Shown: positions 29,659-37,818 of the stretch, piece after piece
Position numbering within the stretch: the stretch's first letter is position 1
How the letters are laid out: each line of letters starts with the position of its first letter
Assembly (NCBI GenBank): GCA_025916135.1
Contig: CP104793.1
Coordinates: forward strand, 2,356,001 to 2,420,000
Length of the DNA: 64,000 nucleotides
Reading direction: 5' to 3'
Origin: Rhodobacteraceae bacterium D3-12
GTDB lineage: Bacteria; Pseudomonadota; Alphaproteobacteria; Rhodobacterales; Rhodobacteraceae
Position numbers and translations under genes: made by a program
The notes under the pieces: generated by a model
What the model was told of the DNA's origin: nothing
What the model saw: only the letters and a program-made list of their open reading frames with translations
The model's database searches: none

Positions 29659-31214
29659 TCACCACACCAATCTAGCACATACCGGTCGCCGGCCACGCTA
29701 AGGTGGTGCATGGCGATACTGCCGGGCTTGTCGTTCGGAGTGAACTCTCTGACCAGTCTTTCCTCATAGCCAGTCGCATCAAGACGCAAGATCTCCATGA
29801 GATTCAGTCCGTACCCATAGACGCCATAACTGTTGTTTTGCGCAGGCCGGAACACACGATCCTGATACCGGATGATTGCCCCTCCGTTGCGTGCCCGGTC
29901 GGCACCAAAAACGACCGGATTCCGCGGATGCGGCGTGATCGACTTCAAGTCGGGTCCGTCTACCGCAAACAGGTAAAGCTCGCTTGAATGGTCCTGAAAG
30001 GCATAGTGATCCGAGATATTGGTCAACAACCACCATTGCCCGTTCTCGTCTTGATACAGGCTTGTCTCCGCAAGCAGCTGCCCTTCAAATGCCGTCGCAT
30101 GCAATTCCCATTCGAGCGGAAACGCCGTTGCGCGCCAGACTTCCAACCGGCGGGACTCTTGCGTTTCCGGTATCATGAAAATATCGGCGCCCACAGAAAA
30201 CACAAAAGGATAGGACAAATGATAGGGCCGCTTAAGCGCAACAGCAGACGGTTCCACGCCATCATCTTTCAAACCGGCGACCTCGATCCAGCCCTTCCCG
30301 CCCCCGGCATGCATTGCCTCATAGAAAAGCCAGGTATTCTCACCGCTGCGAAAAAGAAACGGGTCCGCCATGACATGCGCCTGAACCGGCAAGTCCCTTG
30401 CATTTCTCGGTTCAAAATCAAGCACCGATCCCACGCCCTCTGAGACACGCCAATATTGTCGCATTCGGTTCCTGCGCGTGCGCACCTGCTCGGCGAGCTT
30501 ATGAGACGCCGTTTTCAAAAAGGACCGTGCATAAGACACTGTCTCCAACGTGCCCGGTAGCCTTGGCCAAACGACAGGAGACGTCTCTTCAAGTGGGACA
30601 TCTCTCTCCGTCACTAGGTCGCGCAGTGCACGGTGCATGAACAATACCGATTTTTCGGCCACAAACGCTCCGGTTAACACCGCCCCGGGTTTCGGGTTAT
30701 AGCTGGTAGAACGAATAACAGCCGGATCGGGATTGGTTGCATTTCTGCCCAATATCTCCAGTTCGATACGTGGCTTCGCTCGAACCTCTGGTGCTGCTCC
30801 AATCCAGCGCGGATCATCCGAGCCGGCGAACGACAATGCCCACTCCCCGTATCTGAGCAATCCAAGCTCGTTGTCGGCCAACCGGCGCGCGCCCAGAGCG
30901 ATGGCAAGATCGCAAACGATTGCACTGCCTTGGCCATCACCTTCTGGCAATTGCGCCAGAATTTCGCGGGCCGCAGAGGTGTCATAGGACTGAACCCGAC
31001 CACGCATCAGCCGTCTTTCGCAGGCCAATACCCCTCGCAACACGAGCGGCAAAACACGCCCGCCTTTCTTCCGCTCCCCAGTCAACCGACTGCTCAGTTC
31101 GATTGCGGGGTCATCATTCAACCGCTGAATTAACTGCGCTTGCGCATCACTCAGAGATTGGTCTGCATCTGCAACCAGAACAATTCGCAGAGGTTGCGAG
31201 ATCGCTTCACTCAT
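29655..31214 (-). CDS. Glucosamine-inositolphosphorylceramide transferase-like protein
   Basis: The 519-residue protein resembles bacterial proteins annotated as formyltransferase-like or GIPC-transferase N-terminal-like. It has an N-terminal alpha/beta half (LRIVLVADADQSLSDAQ), with GAVLTGAFVAEKSVLFMHRAL in the middle. A five-bladed beta-propeller-like half follows with the repeated signatures ADPFLF..WLFYEA, YPFVF and ETSLYQDENGQWWLL. Such propellers sit beside or within glycosyl-transferring proteins. A role in attaching or remodelling a sugar on the product of the neighbouring C-T-TE protein is plausible but inferred. It overlaps the upstream NRPS gene by 8 bp and the downstream hydrolase gene by 4 bp, which shows coupled translation. 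Confidence 0.6.
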   Translation of the reverse strand: MSEAISQPLRIVLVADADQSLSDAQAQLIQRLNDDPAIELSSRLTGERKKGGRVLPLVLRGVLACERRLMRGRVQSYDTSAAREILAQLPEGDGQGSAIVCDLAIALGARRLADNELGLLRYGEWALSFAGSDDPRWIGAAPEVRAKPRIELEILGRNATNPDPAVIRSTSYNPKPGAVLTGAFVAEKSVLFMHRALRDLVTERDVPLEETSPVVWPRLPGTLETVSYARSFLKTASHKLAEQVRTRRNRMRQYWRVSEGVGSVLDFEPRNARDLPVQAHVMADPFLFRSGENTWLFYEAMHAGGGKGWIEVAGLKDDGVEPSAVALKRPYHLSYPFVFSVGADIFMIPETQESRRLEVWRATAFPLEWELHATAFEGQLLAETSLYQDENGQWWLLTNISDHYAFQDHSSELYLFAVDGPDLKSITPHPRNPVVFGADRARNGGAIIRYQDRVFRPAQNNSYGVYGYGLNLMEILRLDATGYEERLVREFTPNDKPGSIAMHHLSVAGDRYVLDWCGE

Positions 31215-33723
31215 CGTTCAGGGACGGGTCGGAACCCAACCTCTTGGCCTTTGCATCCAACACCCCGACAATCCGGTCAAAACCGGAGCGCAGTAATGCA
31301 TCCCCGTGCCAGCCGTTCACTGCAAAAACGGATACGTCCGGTGCAAGCAACGCCGACCAGCCCAGCATTCCATCGCGCGGCATCATTCCCTGAGACCGAG
31401 TAACGAAGAGCACAACATTTCCGTCATATTTGTCGAACGTATATCCCCGGGTTTGCGCCACCAGTCGATCAACTGTGGCATCTACAAAAATCTCGGTTTC
31501 GTTCTTGGCCATCTCGCGCTTGAATACAGACAGCACCTTGGCGGCAAAATCATTCTGCTTCAGGACATCAAGCCAACCGATCTCGCCCCTCCATCGCAGT
31601 CCTAGGTAGTACCCCAGTCGCCGCAACCGAATACGCCATTTATCACGCCAACGCTCGAACCCGGAAAACGCTTTGACCGCGCCCGGCGCCCATGTGTCGA
31701 TCATCGCAACGCAAGCGATTTCCTGTCGGTTTTCGGCAAGCGCTTGTGCCAATCGAAGCGCCACCCGACCATCCACGCACAAGCCGCACAAGATTATCTG
31801 CCTGCCGCTATAGCGGGCCAATACCGGAGCAACAGCACCCTCTACTGCCTTGTCAAAACCGACCGTTTCCAACGTCTTCAAGGCATCCGCATTCGGCACG
31901 CTTACGTTTGCAACGGCGCAATCCGACTTAAATTCGCTTGCCAATGCCTGATACATGAACGGTTGGTTGACCGTGATCAAAACTGGCGCACCTTCGGAAG
32001 ACTGTTTGAGTTCGACAAGTTCCCAAATCATCGCTTCTGACGCGCCTTTTGCCACGCTGGCACCGGGTTTCTCGACCGTTTGATGCAAAAGCCCCGCAAG
32101 CCCTTCCAAAGTAGGCGCTGCCAGAAATTCGAAGATCGTCGGCCGTTGCTCGAAACTCTCCTCAACCTTGGCCAACATGCGTAGCGCCAGAACAGAGTAG
32201 CCGCCAAGATCAAAGAAATTTCCCGACACCTGCTCCTCCGGCAAGGCCAGAACCTCTGCCCAGATGGATCGCAACCGGCTCAACATGTCCGATTGCACCG
32301 CCTGCTCACCCGGCTTTTCCTGCAGCTTGGGAACGATGGGTGCAGGGGAAACAACCGGTGCAAGCGTCCTATCCGATCGCGGCTGGATGCTACCAATCAT
32401 AGCGTCCGGAGTGTTCATCAAGCCTTCGAACGCTTCAACAGTCAGGTCCGCAATTCGTTTGATGCTGGCTTCGTCAAACAGATGCGAATTGTAATCGATC
32501 ACCATACGCCAGCCGGAATTGCGGCCAACAATGTTAACGTTGACATCATAAAGCGTCCCCGGCGAATGCGATTGCGTGGACACCATTTCAACCGACCCAA
32601 AGCTGCGCTCCTTCAAGAACGCGCGTTGCAGATTAAACATGATCGACACCAACGGTATCCGCAAAGGATCGCGCGGTGGGTTCATAACATGCACCAGCTT
32701 GTCAAAAGGCAGCGTCTGATGAGCGAGCGCACCGTTCACGACATCACGTGTCTGGCGTGCATGGTCCGAAAGCGATACCTCGGGCGCCACGTCAAACCGC
32801 AACACCAGCGGGTTAGTGAAAATGCCGATCAAAGGTTCAAGATCAACCTCGTTACGCCCAGCCACCTGAATCGCGAAACTGACATCGGATCGCCCGGAGA
32901 AACGCTCCAGAGCAATGCCGAATGCGGCGGTTCCCAAAGCGAAAACAGACGTTTCCAGCGCCTTTGCCTGCCTGGCCAGCTTTTCTTCGAAATCATCCGG
33001 AAGATCGACTGCAACACTCCTGCTTGCGGGCGCCTTGTTTGTCCGGGGCCGATCAGGAGGCAGTTCGAAATATTCCATGCCGTCGAGCGTGCGTTTCCAA
33101 TATTCTTCTTCCTCGAAAAATGCACCGCTTGCCTCATAGTCGGCTTGCCACCTTGCAAAATCTCCGTATTGCAACGCCAGTTCAGGAAGATCAGCTTCCT
33201 TATCGTTCTCAAGCGCCTCAATGAACGACCCCAGTTCATGTCCGAGAACGCCAATCGAAAACCCGTCAAAAACGCTGTTATGCACCGAAATCAGCAATGC
33301 GGCGCGTTGGCTTTCGATCTGCACCATAGCGACACGCATCAGACACGGGGCGCTCATGTCAAACAGTTCTTCGGCATGTTCGATGGCAATCTGCCTGACC
33401 TTCTCGTCTCTATCGGCCTCCGGCACATTCTGAATATCCAGCCGATTAAGCTTGAATTCGAAGCGTTTGACGACTTCCTGTACCGGTTCACCGTCACGCT
33501 CGACAAAACGCGTGCGAAAAATTTCATGCCGATCGATGATCTTCTGAAAGGCGCGTTCCACCCTGTCACTCGTGACTGGCCCTCTAAGCTCCCATCGGAC
33601 AGCAATATTCAAGCCTCGGCTTCCGGCATGGATTTGTTCCATAAACCAAGCGCGTTTCTGAGTGATTGAAGTTGGAAAAACCTCAACAATATCTTCAGAC
33701 TTTACAGTAAATGTCTTGACCAT
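31207..33723 (-). CDS. NRPS termination protein C-T-TE with unusual active sites
   Basis: The protein has 838 residues. A condensation domain (about 10-440) begins FPTSITQKRAWFM. Its HHxxxDG motif reads HNSVFDG: the second His, the catalytic base of the family, is Asn, so standard condensation may be lost. A carrier follows (475-550, FFDLGGYSVLALR, with the phosphopantetheine Ser). The C-terminal thioesterase-like alpha/beta hydrolase (580-830) has Cys as apparent nucleophile in CGLCVDGRVAL and a late His in NGWHGDAL. No adenylation domain is present, so the carrier must be loaded from elsewhere, perhaps by the convergent megasynthase. The start at 33723 has AAGGAAAG well spaced; 33744 is longer but poorer. 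First gene of a coupled three-gene operon. Confidence 0.88.
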   Translation of the reverse strand: MVKTFTVKSEDIVEVFPTSITQKRAWFMEQIHAGSRGLNIAVRWELRGPVTSDRVERAFQKIIDRHEIFRTRFVERDGEPVQEVVKRFEFKLNRLDIQNVPEADRDEKVRQIAIEHAEELFDMSAPCLMRVAMVQIESQRAALLISVHNSVFDGFSIGVLGHELGSFIEALENDKEADLPELALQYGDFARWQADYEASGAFFEEEEYWKRTLDGMEYFELPPDRPRTNKAPASRSVAVDLPDDFEEKLARQAKALETSVFALGTAAFGIALERFSGRSDVSFAIQVAGRNEVDLEPLIGIFTNPLVLRFDVAPEVSLSDHARQTRDVVNGALAHQTLPFDKLVHVMNPPRDPLRIPLVSIMFNLQRAFLKERSFGSVEMVSTQSHSPGTLYDVNVNIVGRNSGWRMVIDYNSHLFDEASIKRIADLTVEAFEGLMNTPDAMIGSIQPRSDRTLAPVVSPAPIVPKLQEKPGEQAVQSDMLSRLRSIWAEVLALPEEQVSGNFFDLGGYSVLALRMLAKVEESFEQRPTIFEFLAAPTLEGLAGLLHQTVEKPGASVAKGASEAMIWELVELKQSSEGAPVLITVNQPFMYQALASEFKSDCAVANVSVPNADALKTLETVGFDKAVEGAVAPVLARYSGRQIILCGLCVDGRVALRLAQALAENRQEIACVAMIDTWAPGAVKAFSGFERWRDKWRIRLRRLGYYLGLRWRGEIGWLDVLKQNDFAAKVLSVFKREMAKNETEIFVDATVDRLVAQTRGYTFDKYDGNVVLFVTRSQGMMPRDGMLGWSALLAPDVSVFAVNGWHGDALLRSGFDRIVGVLDAKAKRLGSDPSLNDE

Positions 33724-34258
33724 AACTTTCCTTTTGCCCGCCAAAAAGTAACTGTAAAATTCAAAACTTTAGCTATAGAATTATATTTAGCGCACAAACG
33801 CCCCATCTGTTGCATACCACAAAATTTCTTTCCCGCATAATTAATACGTTTCACCCCAAATTGGCGCCTTCGCTTTGGCTCCACTAACGCTTGCCTCAGA
33901 CAGGACTAAACACTCCGAATCGCGCCAATTACGCCAATCCGGACTGGACTTCACTTCCTAAAAGAGCGTCACTGCTCCCATGCTCGGCCAGCCTCCCAGG
34001 TGTATCCCAGTACAAGGGCCAGCATTTCACTGGCGCGGCACTGACGTTGAAGTGCGCAACCACGCCTAGATAAAAGCCATGCTTTGTCAGGCCCTTACAA
34101 TCCAGTCACCAAAACAGCGCAATCACCAGGTCCGGAGAGAACACTTGTGGGCTTCCTAACTCAAGCGTGATGAACAGCCCCTCCCGCATAACCCTAGAGA
34201 TAACTGGAAAAACCAGCCGCAGCCGGATCGGGAGAACGCTTCCTCAAGGGCAAGTGGC
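33724..34258. other. Intergenic region upstream of C-T-TE operon
   Basis: About 535 bp lie between the C-T-TE start and the IS6 element. The AT-rich part next to the gene (33725-33850) should hold its promoter. The rest (33890-34258) has short frames without coding character and may be old gene or IS debris. No recognised feature was found. Confidence 0.4.
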
Positions 34259-35072
34259 GGTGCTGCCAGACCAATTCGAACTCGTCTCTGCAAGGACAAT
34301 ATGACTGAACCTTATGCAGCGCCGAGATTGCGCCACTCGGCGAGAGCGGCGGCGCGGTTGAGTTTGAAATTGAGTCGCGTTGAGAGGCTGCGTTCCTGAT
34401 TGAAGTGATTGTAGACGGAAGCGTGAACAGAGGCGAATTTCTGCAAACTTCGCATGCGCCGGAAGCGGAGCATCACCCGTTCTCGTCGTCGGAAAGGCAG
34501 ATGTGAATTCTCCGCCGTGTTGTTCAGCCAGCGGCCGATTTCTTGGCGGTGTTCCGCACCGATTTTTTCAGCGCAGCGCCGTAGGATGCCAACCCGTCCG
34601 TCACAATCACTTCTGGGCTACCGTGCTTACGCATTGCTTTCTTTAAGAATTTCAACGCGGCCTTTTTGTCGCGCGTCTTTGTCACAAAGCTTTCCAGGAC
34701 CTCGCCTTCATGATCGACAGCTCGCCATAGATAATGCTGCCCACCGTTGATTTTCACGAACATCTCATCCAAATGCCATTGCCAGCGACTGGATTTCATA
34801 CCCTCAATCCGGCGCTTTCTTATCTCGGCAGCGAACAGCGGGCCAAACCGATGCCACCAATATCTCACCGATTCATGACTAACATCGATGCCCCGTTCAT
34901 GCAGCAAATCTTCCACGTTGCGAAGGGAAAGAGGGAAACGGACATACAGCATTACTGCCAGACGGATTATCTCACGGCTCGTTTTAAAGTAGCGAAATGG
35001 ATCAGGTTTGGTCATCCATAGACGCTACGTAACCTCCCTGCCCGCCTCAAGCGATTTTGCTCTGACAGAACC
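34259..35072 (-). mobile_element. IS6-family insertion sequence
   Basis: The element is about 814 bp with one transposase. Left end GGTGCTGCCAGACCAATTCG (34259) and right end, read inward, GGTTCTGTCAGAGCAAAATCG (35072) agree at about 15 of 20 positions, so they are imperfect terminal repeats. The length is normal for the IS6 family. I see no 8-bp target duplication, which fits a copy left by cointegration or deletion. It separates the assembly-line locus from the catabolic island. Confidence 0.8.
34312..35015 (-). CDS. IS6-family DDE transposase, frameshifted
   Basis: It starts MTKPDPFRYFKTSREIIRLA with an N-terminal helix-turn-helix (LSLRNVEDLLHERGIDVSHE). The DDE domain shows WHLDEMFVKINGG (first Asp) and VIVTDGLASYGAAL (second Asp). 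The frame then breaks: adding one T to the T6 run at 34563-34568 (plus strand) continues it as EIGRWLNNTAENSHLPFRRR, holding the third acidic residue, and on to a stop at 34312. With that correction the length is about 234 residues, normal for the family. Either a sequencing error or, less likely, slippage at A6 explains the break. The expected role is replicative transposition of its own element. Confidence 0.82.
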
Positions 35073-35142
35073 CTTCAACGCGCTTAATTTGTGCCGCCCC
35101 ACGCAGCGCTCAAGCCAAGTTAGTTTGGTATGACCAATTCAC

Positions 35143-35910
35143 TTAGCTTCCAATCCGCCGCGAGGATTTGCGCATAAACGCCTCTCGCGCAACCGTGTGC
35201 TCGTGAGAGTTCAGCAACGTGATGTAAGAGTTCATCTCACGCTCCAACAAGGCATCAAGATCACCGACAGCGGCAGTAATCAACTGCTTAACTTCACCCT
35301 TGGACTGCTGGGTAAACGCCGCAAGCTCCCGTGCAACCCCTCTCGCCGTGGCAAGAACGTTGTCCTCCGGCGCAACAGTTGTGTCAATTATCCCGATATG
35401 GGCAGCCTCTGCTGCAGAGAGGATGGCAGAGGAAAGCAAAATCCTCCGCGCTGTTGCATCGCCTACCTTGCGCGGTAGCGTAAAGGATAACGCCAGATCC
35501 GGCGGAAGGCCCACCCGACCAAAGGACGCCGAGAACCGCGATGTTTCGTCCGCGACGATCTGGTCACAGCACATGGCAAGAGAAAACCCCGCGCCAAAAG
35601 CGGCCCCACTCACCGCCGCGACAACCGGCTTAGTCCCGGCCAGTAAAAGTTTAACCGTGTCGTGCAAAACCTGCATTCGTTTGCGCGCAGTATCCGGATC
35701 ACCCGTCATCGCGGAAATGTCCCCGCCAGAGCAAAAATCGCCCGCAGCACCCGAGATCATAATCGCGCGCACGTCTGCGTTTGTCTGCGAGCGCTGCACA
35801 GCGTCTCGTAGCGCCGAGCGAAGCTCATCCGTCAACGCATTCTTCTTTTCCGGAACATTAAGAACCAGATGCAGGATTCCTTCTTCTTCCAGTGTCTCAA
35901 CAAAACTCAT
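35143..35910 (-). CDS. Enoyl-CoA hydratase/isomerase family protein
   Basis: A crotonase-fold protein of 255 residues that would hydrate or isomerise an enoyl-CoA in the catabolic island. The oxyanion-hole segments are ISGAAGDFCSGGDI (about residue 55-70) and VSGAAFGAGFSLAM (about 103-115). At the usual catalytic positions it has less canonical residues (SASFGRVGLPPD rather than the E..E pair), so an isomerase or lyase activity is possible. The start at 35910 has GGAGAT 7 bp upstream and is preferred to 35928. Last gene of a four-gene minus-strand operon (37527 to 35143). Confidence 0.83.
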   Translation of the reverse strand: MSFVETLEEEGILHLVLNVPEKKNALTDELRSALRDAVQRSQTNADVRAIMISGAAGDFCSGGDISAMTGDPDTARKRMQVLHDTVKLLLAGTKPVVAAVSGAAFGAGFSLAMCCDQIVADETSRFSASFGRVGLPPDLALSFTLPRKVGDATARRILLSSAILSAAEAAHIGIIDTTVAPEDNVLATARGVARELAAFTQQSKGEVKQLITAAVGDLDALLEREMNSYITLLNSHEHTVAREAFMRKSSRRIGS

Positions 35911-35980
35911 TCGAGGATCTCCATTCATTCAGGACAGCGGGCAAGGATAGCTCTGGCACGAGCCAGAACCGGTGCGTCAA

Positions 35981-36754
35981 TCATTGCGCCATCAACAGTA
36001 GCCGCCTCCCCCCCGAGGCCGTCAGGACCTTGTGCGCCCATGCAACATCTTGGTCACTTGGCGCAAACCCAGCCCGCGCGGGAGAAATCTGCGCCGGATG
36101 GATCACCAACTTTCCGCCAAATCCCAGCTTCGCCGCGTGGGCGGCATCGCTTTTGATCGCCTCATCATCTCTCAAAGCGGTGGTAACGCCGTCAATTGGA
36201 GCAGGCAAACCGGCAATACGCGACGCGATAACCATATCCTGCCGCGGACGCAAAAGCGCCAATCGCTCATGGGCACATCCGACATCCGCACAAAAATCAA
36301 TAGACCCGAAAACAAGCCTATCCGCCTCTGCTGCTATTTCTTGCAAGGCAAGCAGCCCCGCCGCCGTTTCAACCAAAGCAATTGAGAGCGCATCGCCCCG
36401 CAAACCCGCTGCAAGAGCGGACAGATCATCCCCGCTTTCTACTTTCGGCAACACTACCCCGACAATCGGAATTTCTGCGCAAAGCGCAAGATCATTCTCG
36501 TGCCATGGTGTGTCACGCGCATTGATACGAATAAAAACGGCTTGCTCGGCGCGCGCTATCACCGCCGCATGATCGGCTATCGCGTCTCGAGCGCCACCCT
36601 TTTGGTTAGACGCAACCGCGTCTTCAAGGTCAATGATGACAGCATCATGAGCAGCAGCAAGAGCCTTCGCAAAACGCTCGGGCTTGTCCCCCGGCACGAA
36701 CAACGGAAAATCGTATGCTTGCCTGCTGGCAGTTTTCCCAATTGCCTGCCCCAT
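35981..36754 (-). CDS. CitE-like HpcH/HpaI aldolase/CoA-ester lyase
   Basis: This TIM-barrel protein of about 257 residues belongs to the CitE/malyl-CoA lyase group, which cleaves or hydrolyses beta-hydroxyacyl-CoA thioesters with Mg2+. Visible motifs are PLFVPGDKPERFAKAL, DAVIIDLEDAV (metal-binding acidic residues), FIRINARDTPW, VLPKVESGDD and FGSIDFCADVGC, and it ends HPAQISPARAGFAPS as is typical. Its ATG overlaps the stop of the MaoC gene (TGATG). Together with the two hot-dog hydratases it suggests hydration of an enoyl-CoA followed by C-C cleavage or thioester hydrolysis. The exact substrate is unknown. Confidence 0.87.
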   Translation of the reverse strand: MGQAIGKTASRQAYDFPLFVPGDKPERFAKALAAAHDAVIIDLEDAVASNQKGGARDAIADHAAVIARAEQAVFIRINARDTPWHENDLALCAEIPIVGVVLPKVESGDDLSALAAGLRGDALSIALVETAAGLLALQEIAAEADRLVFGSIDFCADVGCAHERLALLRPRQDMVIASRIAGLPAPIDGVTTALRDDEAIKSDAAHAAKLGFGGKLVIHPAQISPARAGFAPSDQDVAWAHKVLTASGGRRLLLMAQ

Positions 36755-37116
36755 CACCGACAATCTCCAATCGCCATGGTCCCGCGCAATACGTCGGAAC
36801 CATCGTCCTTGCGGACCCAAACGGCAAATGCCTCTTCGCTGACCTCACCCCCGGCCGTTATCCGGTCCCCGATCTTTACCGGGGCGGTAAAACGGATATC
36901 GATCCGCACCTGATGATCCTGTCCAAAGGTGTCGTCGACGGCGTTCAACAACAGATCCAACGCCATCGCGCCATGTGCAATCCTTGCGCCAAACGGCGTC
37001 GTCGCGGCGAACTCGGCATCGATATGCAAAGGATTGTAGTCATAGGAAAGCTCGGCATAGGCACCGATTACATCCGAAGTCGCTCGCAAGCTCTGCTCAT
37101 TCAGCTTCTTGATCAT
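36754..37116 (-). CDS. MaoC-like hot-dog hydratase
   Basis: The short protein of 120 residues has the (R)-specific enoyl-CoA hydratase motif YDYNPLHIDAEFA (Asp and His catalytic pair) at about residues 25-37 and ARIAHGAMALDLLLNA after it. Such single hot-dog proteins usually pair with a second one, here the gene immediately upstream (9-bp gap), as a heterodimeric hydratase. It is translationally coupled to the CitE-like gene downstream. Confidence 0.87.
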   Translation of the reverse strand: MIKKLNEQSLRATSDVIGAYAELSYDYNPLHIDAEFAATTPFGARIAHGAMALDLLLNAVDDTFGQDHQVRIDIRFTAPVKIGDRITAGGEVSEEAFAVWVRKDDGSDVLRGTMAIGDCR

Positions 37117-37125
37117 GCCCCGCCC

Positions 37126-37527
37126 TCACGCGGCCCAAATCGAGTGGATCGTTCCAGTCATCACCACCCGCTCGCCAACCCTGGCAACAACGGCGAACCG
37201 CACCCAGAACCGCCCCTTTTTCACTGCCTTGTCATCGCAAGAAACCGCGATAGAGACGGTATCGTTCCAACAGACCCGCTCACCTTTAAACGCCAGTTCC
37301 TGAGAGGCATGAACATTTCCATCGGGGCGAGGCTGGATCGCTTCGATGTAGGCCTCCATCATGGCGGTTACGAGCATCCCGCGCGGCAACCTGTCGGATA
37401 CAGAGCCAAACACACGCCCCCAGCTTTCCTGCCGCTCAGCGTCCATTTCTATGTCCACGCTGCCAAAATCCTGCCCCGGATTGAACCGCGCAAAGGTCCA
37501 AAGCTCATCGCCACCGCTCGCCTTCAT
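37126..37527 (-). CDS. FAS1-like/MaoC-like hot-dog partner protein
   Basis: The 133-residue protein shows a hot-dog pattern (DRLPRGMLVTAMMEAYIEA for the central helix, then strands FKGERVCWNDTV and GRFWVRFAVVARVGERVV). It lacks the D..H pair of active MaoC proteins, as expected for the structural partner in two-subunit hydratases. First gene of the minus-strand operon; the promoter must lie in the 291-bp region shared with the divergent SDR gene. Confidence 0.75.
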   Translation of the reverse strand: MKASGGDELWTFARFNPGQDFGSVDIEMDAERQESWGRVFGSVSDRLPRGMLVTAMMEAYIEAIQPRPDGNVHASQELAFKGERVCWNDTVSIAVSCDDKAVKKGRFWVRFAVVARVGERVVMTGTIHSIWAA

Positions 37528-37773
37528 GACACCTCCCAGGCGCTTGAAACTCGCTCACCTATAATTAGGCCAGTCGTTTTGTTTATGTAGCTTTGTTTTT
37601 CTTTTCTGCCAAGTGCAAAGATAATCCTCACAAAACGCCGAACAGTGCCGGCAAGTCAAAAAATCTCTCAAAACTGCAGTAAACATTGCACAATACAGCC
37701 CACCACTTCCCACGAAACGATCACCCCCTACGTTTGCAAAACAGTTATCGCCCGAATTGATGCGTATTGAATA

Positions 37774-37789
37774 TTCCGACTGTCCGTCT
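37774..37789 (-). promoter_or_regulatory. Proposed TetR-type operator A
   Basis: The minus strand reads AGACGGACAGTCGGAA, agreeing at 10 of 14 defined positions with the island's dyad AGACGGnCGnCCGGTT. It lies 30 bp upstream of the SDR start at 37819 in a divergent promoter region. Confidence 0.45.
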
Positions 37790-37818
37790 TAAGAATTGAA
37801 AAATCAGAGGAGAATCTC

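Noticed and set aside
32293-33669. A 458-codon open frame antisense to the C-T-TE gene
   Set aside because: It lies wholly opposite a conserved NRPS gene, has an Arg/His/Gln-rich composition typical of a shadow frame, and shows no family motif.
34563-34568. Programmed frameshifting in the IS6 transposase
   Set aside because: IS6-family transposases are normally read from one frame, and the same kind of one-base loss occurs at homopolymers in many non-transposon genes here.
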